Part shown: positions 1 through 6,092 of the stretch, one piece after another
Position numbering within the stretch: the first letter of the stretch is position 1
Layout: each line of letters begins with the position of its first letter
NCBI GenBank assembly: GCA_030036915.1
Contig: JASHSC010000178.1
Coordinates: 1 to 6,301, forward strand
Origin: Terriglobia bacterium
Lineage (GTDB): Bacteria > Acidobacteriota > Terriglobia > UBA7540
Length of the DNA stretch: 6,301 nucleotides
Reading direction: 5' to 3'
Translations under genes and position numbers: made by a program
Notes under the pieces: model-generated
The model's database searches: none
What the model was told of the DNA's origin: nothing
Seen by the model: only the letters and a program-made list of their open reading frames with translations

Positions 1-993
1 CGTCAAGGGCGGCTTGCCTGTCTGGAGTGATTCCATCAACGACGCCATGGGTCCGAGAAACGCCTCAGGAAACCAGCCGCCTTCGAGCGTGGGCGCAATC
101 CAGGAATTGGGATGCAGCTTGCGGCTGAGATAGCTGATTTTGTCGGGAATTCCGGTGGGAAATCCAAAGAGGCATCCGAGCGATCCCTTCACAGCGCCTT
201 CCGTTCCCTCCACCCGGTAGAATCCATACCAGTCGTCCCGCCCGCCGACGTTGTGATGCTCGTCGTGCACGTAGGCACGGAGCGTTGTCGGGTATTCGAG
301 CACTTCGATGGTGCGCGTTTCGCCGGCGCAACTGCCGTCTGGCGGAGGCGTGCCGCTGGCGTAGATTCGCGCGGGCTCGCCGAAAAGGTGCCGCATCGCA
401 TCCAGAAAATGAATGCTCGTGTAGAGAACGTCGATGGTCTTCTTGACGCGAATCCACTCCCATTTGTGCCACGGTGTGAGTGCGTTCACCTGAATCGTGC
501 CCAGCGTGGGTTCGCCGAGCAGCCCGCGTGTGAGCAGGTCCTTCGTCGCCGCAATCGCCGGCGACCAGCGAAATTGCTGGTTGACGGCAAGCGTCACCTT
601 GCGATCGCGTGCCGCCTTTACACATTTCTTCGCTTGCTCAAAAGTTTCGGACAAAGGTTTCTGGCAGAGCATGTGTTTTCCCGCGGCAGCCACGCGTTCC
701 ACAATTCCAAGCTGCTCCGTGGCGGGAACAGCGATATCCACGATCTCGACCTTGTTGTCGTCGAGCAGTTCGTCGAGCGCAGAGTAAATCTTCGAAATAT
801 TGAACTGCCGGGCAATTGTCTCGGCCTGCGCCGGCCGGGCGTCAAAGCAGCCGACGATGTTCAGCCCGTTCCTGCGATAAATCGGCAGGTGAGCGTTCGT
901 GGTGATACTCCCACAGCCGACGACAGCAATCCCATAATCGCTTTTCGCGGGCAACGCAGGCTTGTAATTTAACTCAAACGGATCGTTGCTCAT
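1..993 (-). CDS. Gfo/Idh/MocA family NAD(P)-dependent oxidoreductase (C-terminus cut off by window edge)
   Basis: Reading the minus strand from the ATG at 991-993 gives 331 uninterrupted codons that run off position 1, so the stop and perhaps 40-60 C-terminal residues are missing. The N-terminus is a Rossmann fold: a beta strand leads into the dinucleotide-binding GCGS (residues 26-29, in AVVGCGSIT), and an acidic residue (D51, in GCFDARP) follows the second strand. The family's EKP signature appears as QKP (111-113, in MLCQKPLSE). The C-terminal domain has the usual catalytic-region histidine at H195 (YTSIHFLDAMR). These residues mark a cytoplasmic sugar or cyclitol dehydrogenase-like enzyme; the substrate cannot be read from sequence. 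There is no signal peptide. The start overlaps the lactonase stop as ATGA and has no clear Shine-Dalgarno of its own, so translational coupling is likely. The shared operon suggests oxidation of a sugar to a lactone. Family assignment is firm; substrate is inference. Confidence 0.9.
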   Translation of the reverse strand, partial: MSNDPFELNYKPALPAKSDYGIAVVGCGSITTNAHLPIYRRNGLNIVGCFDARPAQAETIARQFNISKIYSALDELLDDNKVEIVDIAVPATEQLGIVERVAAAGKHMLCQKPLSETFEQAKKCVKAARDRKVTLAVNQQFRWSPAIAATKDLLTRGLLGEPTLGTIQVNALTPWHKWEWIRVKKTIDVLYTSIHFLDAMRHLFGEPARIYASGTPPPDGSCAGETRTIEVLEYPTTLRAYVHDEHHNVGGRDDWYGFYRVEGTEGAVKGSLGCLFGFPTGIPDKISYLSRKLHPNSWIAPTLEGGWFPEAFLGPMASLMESLQTGKPPLT

Positions 994-1850
994 AAGCCGA
1001 TGCGGTAAAACTTCAGGGCGTTATCTCGATAAAAACGTTCTCGGTCGCTCAGCGGCCAACCGGCGGTTAATTTCTGAACGATTTCGACCCATCGAAGGCC
1101 CGCAGCCGCCAGCGTGCAGACCGGCCAGTCGCTGCCATACACGATGCGGCCGGGGCCGAAGCAGGCGGCCACGTGCTTGGCGTAGGGAAGCACCACTTCC
1201 GCCTGCTGGCGGGTCAGGTCGGCTTCTGTAAACAGACCTGAGATTTTGCACCAGACGTTTTCGAATTGCGCGATTTCAGCCATCCGGGTTTTCCAGGGCC
1301 CCGTGGAATCCGTCCGGATGGAAGGCTTGGCGCAATGGTTGATCATGAATCGGCCGCCGCGCGACTTGCGAAGCAATTCGATCACATCGTCAAGCTGGTC
1401 GTGCGTGACGCAGAGCTCAAAATGCGCCCCGAGTTTATGGACGGTCTGCACACCGGCAACGAAGGCCGGCTGCAGACAGAAACCTTTCGGCTGGCCCTGA
1501 ATGTTGTGGCGAAGGCCGCGAACCATGGGCCGTGCGAGCAATTGTTCAATCACTCCGGTCCTCTGTCGATCGTTTGCGACCGTCAAATCGGCAAATGCCA
1601 CAATCGCAGCGAGGCGCGGCTCATCTTGAACCAGGCTTGCAATCCAGTCGGCTTCCTGTTCGCACTGATCGGCGCGGACGTTGCACTCAACGAACACTAT
1701 CTTCTCAATCGGCGCAGAGTGAAACTCCGAGCGGTAGTCACCCGGTAGAAACGAGCGCGACAATTGCCTAACCGACGAAAGCCACGGATAGTCGAAACGC
1801 GCCGGATCCCAAAAGTGAACGTGCGTGTCAACAATACGAATTTCACTCAT
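990..1850 (-). CDS. Amidohydrolase family 2 (COG3618) protein, probable sugar lactonase
   Basis: This 286-residue protein matches the usual 270-300 residue length of the COG3618 TIM-barrel metal hydrolases. This group includes L-fucono- and L-rhamnono-lactonases, L-galactono-1,5-lactonase and 2-pyrone-4,6-dicarboxylate hydrolase. Visible landmarks in order are the metal-site motif DTHVHFWD (residues 8-15), VEC (54-56), GLRHNIQ (112-118), the barrel histidine in NHCAKP (H172), the substrate-region lysine in WCKISGL (K202), and the late catalytic aspartate in YGSDWPVC (D241). There is no signal peptide, so it should act in the cytoplasm. It is the first gene of a two-gene operon and overlaps the following Gfo/Idh/MocA dehydrogenase by 4 bases. 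That pairing favours hydrolysis of an aldonolactone made by the dehydrogenase. The ATG at 1850 is chosen because DTHVH falls at the normal distance from the N-terminus; its Shine-Dalgarno is poor. Family is secure; lactone identity (fucose, rhamnose or other) is unknown. Confidence 0.88.
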   Translation of the reverse strand: MSEIRIVDTHVHFWDPARFDYPWLSSVRQLSRSFLPGDYRSEFHSAPIEKIVFVECNVRADQCEQEADWIASLVQDEPRLAAIVAFADLTVANDRQRTGVIEQLLARPMVRGLRHNIQGQPKGFCLQPAFVAGVQTVHKLGAHFELCVTHDQLDDVIELLRKSRGGRFMINHCAKPSIRTDSTGPWKTRMAEIAQFENVWCKISGLFTEADLTRQQAEVVLPYAKHVAACFGPGRIVYGSDWPVCTLAAAGLRWVEIVQKLTAGWPLSDRERFYRDNALKFYRIGL

Positions 1851-1876
1851 GCGAAAATGTGGTCCCCACGGACGGG

Positions 1877-1905
1877 ATTATATGTCCTGGCTCAAGCGAC
1901 GGCAA
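1877..1905 (-). promoter_or_regulatory. Probable sigma70-type promoter for the lactonase/oxidoreductase operon
   Basis: On the minus strand a perfect TATAAT (-10, positions 1882 to 1877) lies 17 bases downstream of TTGCCG (-35, positions 1905 to 1900), which matches 4 of 6 bases of TTGACA. Transcription would begin near 1870, giving a leader of about 20 bases before the ATG at 1850. The leader has only a weak, distant GGGGA (1867 to 1863) as a ribosome site. It sits inside a small GTGG-TCC-CCAC inverted repeat (1859-1869). Box sequence and spacing are read directly; activity is inferred. Confidence 0.55.
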
Positions 1906-2005
1906 TAATGTCGCGGACCCTTATCACACGGCATTGGTATAGATTATCCCGGCTCGATGAGTTAACCTCTCCAACAGGAAATCGCGTAGCCACCAGGGGC
2001 GTGAC

Positions 2006-2014
2006 AAAGGAGAG
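2006..2014 (+). promoter_or_regulatory. Shine-Dalgarno site that fixes the E1 alpha start
   Basis: AAAGGAGAG contains GGAG at 2009-2012 and leaves 6 bases before the ATG at 2019. This is the only strong ribosome site ahead of an in-frame ATG here. It decides the start against the ATG at 1764, which would add 85 unrelated residues. Confidence 0.8.
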
Positions 2015-2018
2015 CCGC

Positions 2019-3035
2019 ATGAGTCAGTCCAACACCACGGCGGTGCCCGGAACGCATAAACAAACTGAGAGCGCGGCGACGCCGGATAAATGGCTCGGGA
2101 TTTACCGTCAGATGGTGAAGCTGCGCGAATTCGAGTGGCAGGTTTATGAACTTTACCGGTCGGCGAAGATGCCGGGGTTGGCGCATCTTTATATCGGCGA
2201 GGAGGCGGTGGCGGTGGGAGTTTGCGAAGCGCTGCGCATCGACGACTATATTACCAGCACTCATCGCGGACATGGGCACTGCCTTGCCAAAGGCGCGGCG
2301 GTTGACCGAATGCTCGCTGAACTGCTCGGGAAGGCGGCGGGCTATTGCCGGGGCAAAGGCGGGTCGATGCACGTTGCGGATCCCGAGCACGGCAATCTTG
2401 GCGCCAACGCCATCGTAGGCGGCAGCACGGGCATCGCTGCCGGAGCGGCCCTCTCCGCCCAAATGCGCGGAACTGGCCAAGTGGCCGTCTGCTTCTTTGG
2501 AGAAGGCGCGTTGGGGCAGGGGCTGCTCTACGAAGCCTTGAATATGGCGGCGCTTTGGAAGCTTCCGGTAATCTACGTGTGTGAGAACAATCTTTATAAC
2601 GAGTACACGCACTACGCTGAGGTGACTGCGGGGGACATCAAAGCGCGGGCCGAAGCTTTTGGTGTGCCTGCGGAGGTAGTCGATGGCCAGGACGTTAGAG
2701 CGGTTTATCCAACGGCATTACGTTTCGTCGAGCGGGCTCGCGCCGGGCTCGGACCGGCTTTCATGGAATGCCGCACCTACCGTTTTCACGGCCACCATGT
2801 GGGTGACATCGACCGCGCCTACTACCGCTCGAAACAGGAAGAGCAGGAATGGGAATCGCAGCGCGATCCCATCAAACGGATGGCCGCGTGGCTGACGGAG
2901 CAGGGAATCGCCGACCCGGCATCCCTGGATCGCATTCACGCTGATGTGAAACAGGAAATCGCAACGGGCCAGGAATTCGCCATGCGCGCTCCTTTCCCCG
3001 ATGCCAGCGAGGTGAAACTGCATGTCTATGCCTGA
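2019..3035 (+). CDS. 2-oxoacid dehydrogenase (pyruvate/acetoin type) E1 component, alpha subunit
   Basis: This 338-residue protein is the thiamine-diphosphate-binding half of an alpha2beta2 E1 enzyme, which decarboxylates a 2-oxoacid (or cleaves acetoin) and passes the acyl group to lipoyl-E2. Landmarks are YIGEEAVAVG (58-67), the STHRGHGH loop (80-87), YCRGKGGSMH (109-118), the cofactor motif GEGA to ENN (161-164 through 189-191), and the YRFHGHHVGD loop (254-263) that matches the regulatory/active-site loop of pyruvate dehydrogenase E1 alpha. The cofactor motif has Glu162 where most relatives have Asp (GDG), a conservative change at a metal-binding position. Length is typical of bacterial pyruvate and acetoin dehydrogenase alpha subunits (320-370). 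The start at 2019 is set by a strong Shine-Dalgarno; residues 1-22 are variable and probably disordered. The gene overlaps the beta subunit by 14 bases. Pyruvate, acetoin and branched-chain substrates cannot be separated with certainty; the sequence looks closest to the pyruvate/acetoin group. Confidence 0.92.
   Translation: MSQSNTTAVPGTHKQTESAATPDKWLGIYRQMVKLREFEWQVYELYRSAKMPGLAHLYIGEEAVAVGVCEALRIDDYITSTHRGHGHCLAKGAAVDRMLAELLGKAAGYCRGKGGSMHVADPEHGNLGANAIVGGSTGIAAGAALSAQMRGTGQVAVCFFGEGALGQGLLYEALNMAALWKLPVIYVCENNLYNEYTHYAEVTAGDIKARAEAFGVPAEVVDGQDVRAVYPTALRFVERARAGLGPAFMECRTYRFHGHHVGDIDRAYYRSKQEEQEWESQRDPIKRMAAWLTEQGIADPASLDRIHADVKQEIATGQEFAMRAPFPDASEVKLHVYA
3009..3015 (+). promoter_or_regulatory. 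Ribosome binding site for E1 beta, inside the end of E1 alpha
   Basis: GAGGTGA lies within the last codons of E1 alpha and leaves 6 bases before the ATG at 3022. It supports that start over a second in-frame ATG at 3028, and implies coupled translation of the two subunits in equal amounts. Confidence 0.7.
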
Positions 3036-4056
3036 TTTGGAGCGTGAATCGGAGCCTGATTCGGACGCACGCGAAATTACGTTCGCCGAGGCGATTCACG
3101 AAGCGCTTGAGGAAGAGCTCCGGCGCGATCCGCGGGTCTTCATGATCGGCGAGGACATTGCTGAAGCGGGAACGCCGTTCAAAGTCCTCTCCGGCCTGGT
3201 GAAGGAGTTCGGGCCCCGCCGCATCATCGACACCCCCATATCGGAAGCGGGAATCACCGGCATTGCCGTGGGAGCGGCGATGACGGGTATGCGCCCAATT
3301 GTCGATATCATGTTCGGCGATTTCATCACCCTTGCCATGGATCAAATGGTGAATCAGGCCGCCAAGATTCACTACATGTCCGGCGGGGCGCTGCAAGTGC
3401 CGCTCGTGCTACGAACCAACATGGGCGCCACGCGACGATCCGGCGCGCAACATTCGCAATCGCTGGCCGCTTGGTTTAGCCACGTGCCCGGCCTCAAAGT
3501 CGTCATTCCTTCCACGCCCTACGACGCGAAAGGGCTGCTCAAATCCGCCATTCGCGACAATAATCCCGTGGCCTTTTTTGAGGACAAGATGATGTACAAG
3601 CTTAATGGCGTGGTTCCGAGATCGGATTATGTGATTCCGCTGGGTCAGGCCGATATCAAACGTTCCGGCAAGGACATCACGCTGGTCGCAACGAGTAGCA
3701 TGGTCCACGTGGCCCTGGCCGCGGCGGAAAAACTGTCAGGTGCAGGAATTGAGGCTGAAGTGGTTGACCCACGGACCCTCTTTCCCCTCGACAAAGACAC
3801 ACTGATTGCGTCTGCGCGAAAGACCGGCCGGGTGATCGTTATCGATGAAGGCTACGAGCGGTACGGTGTGACGGCGGAGATCGCCTCGGTAATTGCCGAG
3901 GGAGCGTTTTATGATTTGGATGCTCCGGTGAAACGCATGGGAGCGATGGATGTGCCTGTGCCGTTCTCACCCGGGCTCGAAGACCTGTCCGTGCCAACGC
4001 CCGAATCAGTTGCCGACGCCACCACATGCCTCTGTGAAAGCATTTTGGCAGAGTGA
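3022..4056 (+). CDS. 2-oxoacid dehydrogenase (pyruvate/acetoin type) E1 component, beta subunit
   Basis: This 344-residue protein is the transketolase-like beta partner of the preceding alpha subunit. The N-terminal pyrimidine-binding domain shows MIGEDIAEAG (41-50), FGPRRIIDTPISEAG (63-77) with the glutamate that activates thiamine diphosphate (E75), and DFITLAMDQMVNQAAK (100-115). QHSQ (143-146) then carries the active-site-region histidine H144, followed by HVPGLKVVIPSTPYDAKGLL (154-173). The C-terminal transketolase domain runs from about 205 to 340 and includes VDPRTLFPLD (248-257) and VIDEGYERYG (273-282). Length is close to the usual 325-350. The first 16 or so residues are acidic and variable. 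All expected catalytic landmarks are intact. The gene overlaps the alpha subunit by 14 bases and has its own ribosome site. No E2 or E3 gene follows; the next gene is convergent after 44 bases. The acyl acceptor must therefore be encoded elsewhere. Confidence 0.94.
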   Translation: MSMPDLERESEPDSDAREITFAEAIHEALEEELRRDPRVFMIGEDIAEAGTPFKVLSGLVKEFGPRRIIDTPISEAGITGIAVGAAMTGMRPIVDIMFGDFITLAMDQMVNQAAKIHYMSGGALQVPLVLRTNMGATRRSGAQHSQSLAAWFSHVPGLKVVIPSTPYDAKGLLKSAIRDNNPVAFFEDKMMYKLNGVVPRSDYVIPLGQADIKRSGKDITLVATSSMVHVALAAAEKLSGAGIEAEVVDPRTLFPLDKDTLIASARKTGRVIVIDEGYERYGVTAEIASVIAEGAFYDLDAPVKRMGAMDVPVPFSPGLEDLSVPTPESVADATTCLCESILAE

Positions 4057-4100
4057 AGCAGGTATTGCTCGCTTGAATCTTCAGCTTCCGCTTCGGATCG
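4057..4100. other. Convergent intergenic gap between E1 beta and the secreted-protein gene
   Basis: Two transcription units end face to face across 44 bases. I found no GC-rich stem followed by a T-run on either strand. The only symmetry is a 7-base inverted pair, TGAATCT (4074-4080) and AGATTCA (inside the end of the facing gene, around 4113-4119), with a loop of about 30 bases. That is too weak to call a terminator. Termination may be Rho-dependent, or transcripts may overlap. Confidence 0.4.
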
Positions 4101-4598
4101 TCACTTGGGATTTAGATTCAGCTTGAACTGAACGTGCGACCATTTCCCTCCAGGCCCGCGCTGCTCGAAAAGCCAGAGCGCCTGCTTCTGGTCGTCTGTG
4201 GTGTACACCCGCATCGTCGCTTTCCAGTCGCGGTTCTCCTCCTGGTAGTGCGGAAGACCGGTTTTGCTAAAGTGACGCTCGGCCTCGGTTCCCACCGGAT
4301 CGTTCGAGGAGCGAAGATATTGAGTCCCTATGAGAGGAAACCCTGAAGGGTTGTTCCCATCCTCGGGCAACACATCGCCATGAATTGTGGCCTTGGAGTG
4401 AATGTCCTCAATGATCACCAGGGAATATTGTTCGTTCTCGCACTTCACCTGGACGATGTACTGGCCTGATTCGATGCGGGCGCCGTCGGAGGTGTAGAGG
4501 TCAACGGGAAGCCTGATTTCACCACTGAATGATGGCGCTGCCTTCTGCGGGCTGCCCGCGAGCAGCAGAAGACTGAACATTACGGAAAGCGTGGTCAT
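4101..4598 (-). CDS. Small predicted secreted protein of unknown function, last gene of the DUF1553/DUF1501 cluster
   Basis: I do not recognise this 165-residue protein. It begins with a short hydrophobic stretch (residues 4-15, SVMFSLLLLAGS) resembling a Sec signal peptide, although the n-region lacks the usual positive charge; cleavage might fall between residues 16 and 22. The rest is polar, probably rich in beta strands (FSGEIRLPVDLY at 24-35, GQYIVQVKC at 45-53, WKATMRVYTT at 125-134, WSHVQFKLNL at 153-162). It has a single cysteine (C53), so no intramolecular disulfide is possible. It lies 33 bases downstream of the DUF1501 stop on the same strand, so it is probably co-transcribed. Codon use looks like its neighbours. 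A purine-rich ribosome site upstream and the secretion-type N-terminus support a real gene. Two alternatives are a periplasmic accessory protein for the DUF1501/DUF1553 pair, or an unrelated lineage-specific envelope protein. Confidence 0.72.
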   Translation of the reverse strand: MTTLSVMFSLLLLAGSPQKAAPSFSGEIRLPVDLYTSDGARIESGQYIVQVKCENEQYSLVIIEDIHSKATIHGDVLPEDGNNPSGFPLIGTQYLRSSNDPVGTEAERHFSKTGLPHYQEENRDWKATMRVYTTDDQKQALWLFEQRGPGGKWSHVQFKLNLNPK

Positions 4599-4607
4599 TG
4601 AGATTCG

Positions 4608-4618
4608 CTCTCTCCTCC
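4608..4618 (-). promoter_or_regulatory. Purine-rich ribosome binding site of the secreted-protein gene
   Basis: On the minus strand GGAGGAGAGAG (4618 to 4608) precedes the ATG at 4598. The best core, GGAGGA, is 14 bases away, somewhat far, but the GAGAG portion is 9 bases away. No in-frame start codon lies closer, so this supports the 4598 start. Confidence 0.6.
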
Positions 4619-4631
4619 GAACACCACTATA

Positions 4632-6092
4632 TTAAGCTAGAAGCTTTTGGGTGAAGGCATGACTGCCTTCATCACCAACTCCGGTCAGTCGCTGGTCGCG
4701 GCCGGAATCGAAGTAAGTAAGCTTCTTGTGATCGAATCCCAGCAAGGCCAGAATCGTGGCGTGGACATCGTGCACATGCACGCGGTCTTCGGCAGCAGCC
4801 CATCCGATTTCGTCAGTGGCTCCGATCACCTTTCCGCCTTTGATGCCCCCACCCGCCATCCAGATTGTGAACCCGTAGGGATTGTGGTCACGCCCGCTAT
4901 TTCCCTGCATGACGGGTGTGCGCCCAAACTCGCCCGCCCAGATGACCAGCGTGGACTCCAGCAGGCCGCGTAGTTTCAGGTCCGTTAGCAGGCCTGCCAT
5001 GGGAAGGTCGGTCTGTCGCGAGTTTTCCATGTGCCGCTTGTCACACTCCTGATGCGTATCCCAGTCATTGTTATAGAGGTGCACAAAGCGCACGCCGCGC
5101 TCCACCATACGCCGTGCCATCAAGCACATTCTTCCATAGCACGCCGTCACTGGCGTATCGAGGCCATAGAGCTTGTGAATGGATTCCGGCTCAGTGCTGA
5201 AGTCGTTCAGTTCTGGGCAAGCCGTTTGCATGCGGAACGCCAGCTCAAAATTGCTGATGCGCGCTTGCAGACTGGTGTCATCCGGGCGTTCTTCAAGATG
5301 CCGCTCGTTCCAGGTCCTCAATTGGTCCAAAACGATGCGCTGGCTCTTGGGGTCCATTTCCGCCGGCGGGACAAGATTGTCGAATGGTGTTCCCTGCGTA
5401 TTCACGAGAGTGCCCTGATAAGTGGCGGGCAGAAAGCCCGATCCAAACAAGGATTTGCTTCCGCGAATGAACGTGTCGGACATCACCATGTAGGCGGGAA
5501 GGTTTTGCGACTCTGTGCCGAGTCCATAGACCACCCACGAGCCCAGGCTCGGATAACCCAGCCGAATCGAGCCGCTGTGCAGCATGCTGAGCGCCGGGCC
5601 GTGAATGATGGATTCGTGATAACAAGAGCGGATCACGGCCATGTCGTCAGCGAACTCCGCCACCCTGGGGAAAACGTCGGATACCTCCAAGCCCGACTGC
5701 CCGTAGCGCTTGAACGTTCTCCGCGAACCCATGAGCTTCGATTCTTTGGCATTGATTTGCGCAAGCTGAACGTCTCCCTTAAGAAAGCTGGGTGGAAGCG
5801 GCTGGCCCTCGAGCTGATTCAGAGTCGGCTTGGGATCAAACGTGTCCATGTGGCTCGGGCCGCCCTCCATAAAGAGGAAGATCACCTGTTTGGCCTTGGG
5901 CGGAAAGGGTGGCGCCTTGGGGGCGAGCGGGTTCATCGCTGCGGTCGGAGCGGCAAGGGCCTGGCTCGCTCCCAGCAGATATTGCAAAGCCATTGCGCCA
6001 AAGCCGTAGGACGATTTCTCAAGGAATTCCCGGCGGCTGCGGACTTGGATTCGGTTATTGCAACAGGAACTTTGCATGGCGATACCTCTCAT
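4632..6092 (-). CDS. Tat-exported DUF1501 family protein (alkaline phosphatase/sulfatase-like fold)
   Basis: This 486-residue protein is full length for DUF1501, whose exact reaction is unknown but which belongs to the alkaline phosphatase/sulfatase-like fold group. It starts with a twin-arginine signal: RSRREFLEKS (18-27, twin Arg 20-21), a hydrophobic segment (about 29-47) and an ALA-A cleavage site near 47/48. The mature part shows the family landmarks VIFLFMEGGPSHMDTFDPKP (70-89), VRFVHLYNNDWDTH (334-347), VIWAGEFGRTP (383-393), GRDHNPYGF (400-408), AGGGIKGG (413-420) and VHVHDVHATILALLG (438-452). Histidine and aspartate residues in these blocks are likely metal ligands by analogy with sulfatases. 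It should act outside the cytoplasm, folded before export. The ATG at 6092 overlaps the upstream DUF1553 stop as TGATG. A second in-frame ATG at 6077 (Met6) has an AGAGG 7 bases ahead and may be the true start; the Tat signal is intact either way. The secreted protein follows 33 bases later. Confidence 0.92.
   Translation of the reverse strand: MRGIAMQSSCCNNRIQVRSRREFLEKSSYGFGAMALQYLLGASQALAAPTAAMNPLAPKAPPFPPKAKQVIFLFMEGGPSHMDTFDPKPTLNQLEGQPLPPSFLKGDVQLAQINAKESKLMGSRRTFKRYGQSGLEVSDVFPRVAEFADDMAVIRSCYHESIIHGPALSMLHSGSIRLGYPSLGSWVVYGLGTESQNLPAYMVMSDTFIRGSKSLFGSGFLPATYQGTLVNTQGTPFDNLVPPAEMDPKSQRIVLDQLRTWNERHLEERPDDTSLQARISNFELAFRMQTACPELNDFSTEPESIHKLYGLDTPVTACYGRMCLMARRMVERGVRFVHLYNNDWDTHQECDKRHMENSRQTDLPMAGLLTDLKLRGLLESTLVIWAGEFGRTPVMQGNSGRDHNPYGFTIWMAGGGIKGGKVIGATDEIGWAAAEDRVHVHDVHATILALLGFDHKKLTYFDSGRDQRLTGVGDEGSHAFTQKLLA

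Larger units (their letters stand above)
1851..2018. other. Divergent intergenic region between the lactonase operon and the E1 operon
   Basis: This 168-base gap separates the two divergently transcribed operons, so it should carry both promoters. The minus-strand promoter is clear. For the plus strand, the best -10-like match is the AT-rich GGTATAGATTAT (1936-1947), with no acceptable -35 at normal spacing, so the E1 promoter is not resolved and may need an activator or another sigma factor. An open frame with an ATG at 1764 continues through this gap in phase with E1 alpha. The added residues do not look like the enzyme family and overlap the lactonase gene, so the gap is treated as non-coding. 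No tRNA, riboswitch or long inverted repeat was recognised. Confidence 0.6.

Noticed and set aside
112..972. Long plus-strand open frame (286 codons)
   Set aside because: It lies opposite the Gfo/Idh/MocA gene, whose minus-strand frame carries clear family motifs; the plus-strand product is arginine/valine-rich with no recognisable domain. It is a shadow of a GC-rich coding region.
1266..1748. Plus-strand open frame (160 codons) opposite the lactonase
   Set aside because: It is antisense to catalytic motifs of the COG3618 hydrolase and has no independent support.
1764..2018. N-terminal extension of E1 alpha from the ATG at 1764
   Set aside because: It would overlap the start of the divergent lactonase gene by 87 bases and add 85 residues with no similarity to E1 enzymes. 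A strong ribosome site marks the ATG at 2019.
1962..2612. Minus-strand open frame (216 codons) opposite E1 alpha
   Set aside because: It is antisense to a well-conserved enzyme and has no recognisable motif or ribosome site.
4634..4646. AAGCT-AGA-AGCTT hairpin at the DUF1501 stop as a terminator
   Set aside because: The stem is only 5 bases, AT-rich, and has no T-run on the minus strand, so it is unlikely to terminate transcription.
4627..4657. Internal promoter for the secreted-protein gene (TAATAT near 4629-4634, minus strand)
   Set aside because: The -10-like box matches only 4 of 6 bases and no acceptable -35 lies at 16-18 bases. Co-transcription with DUF1501 is simpler.
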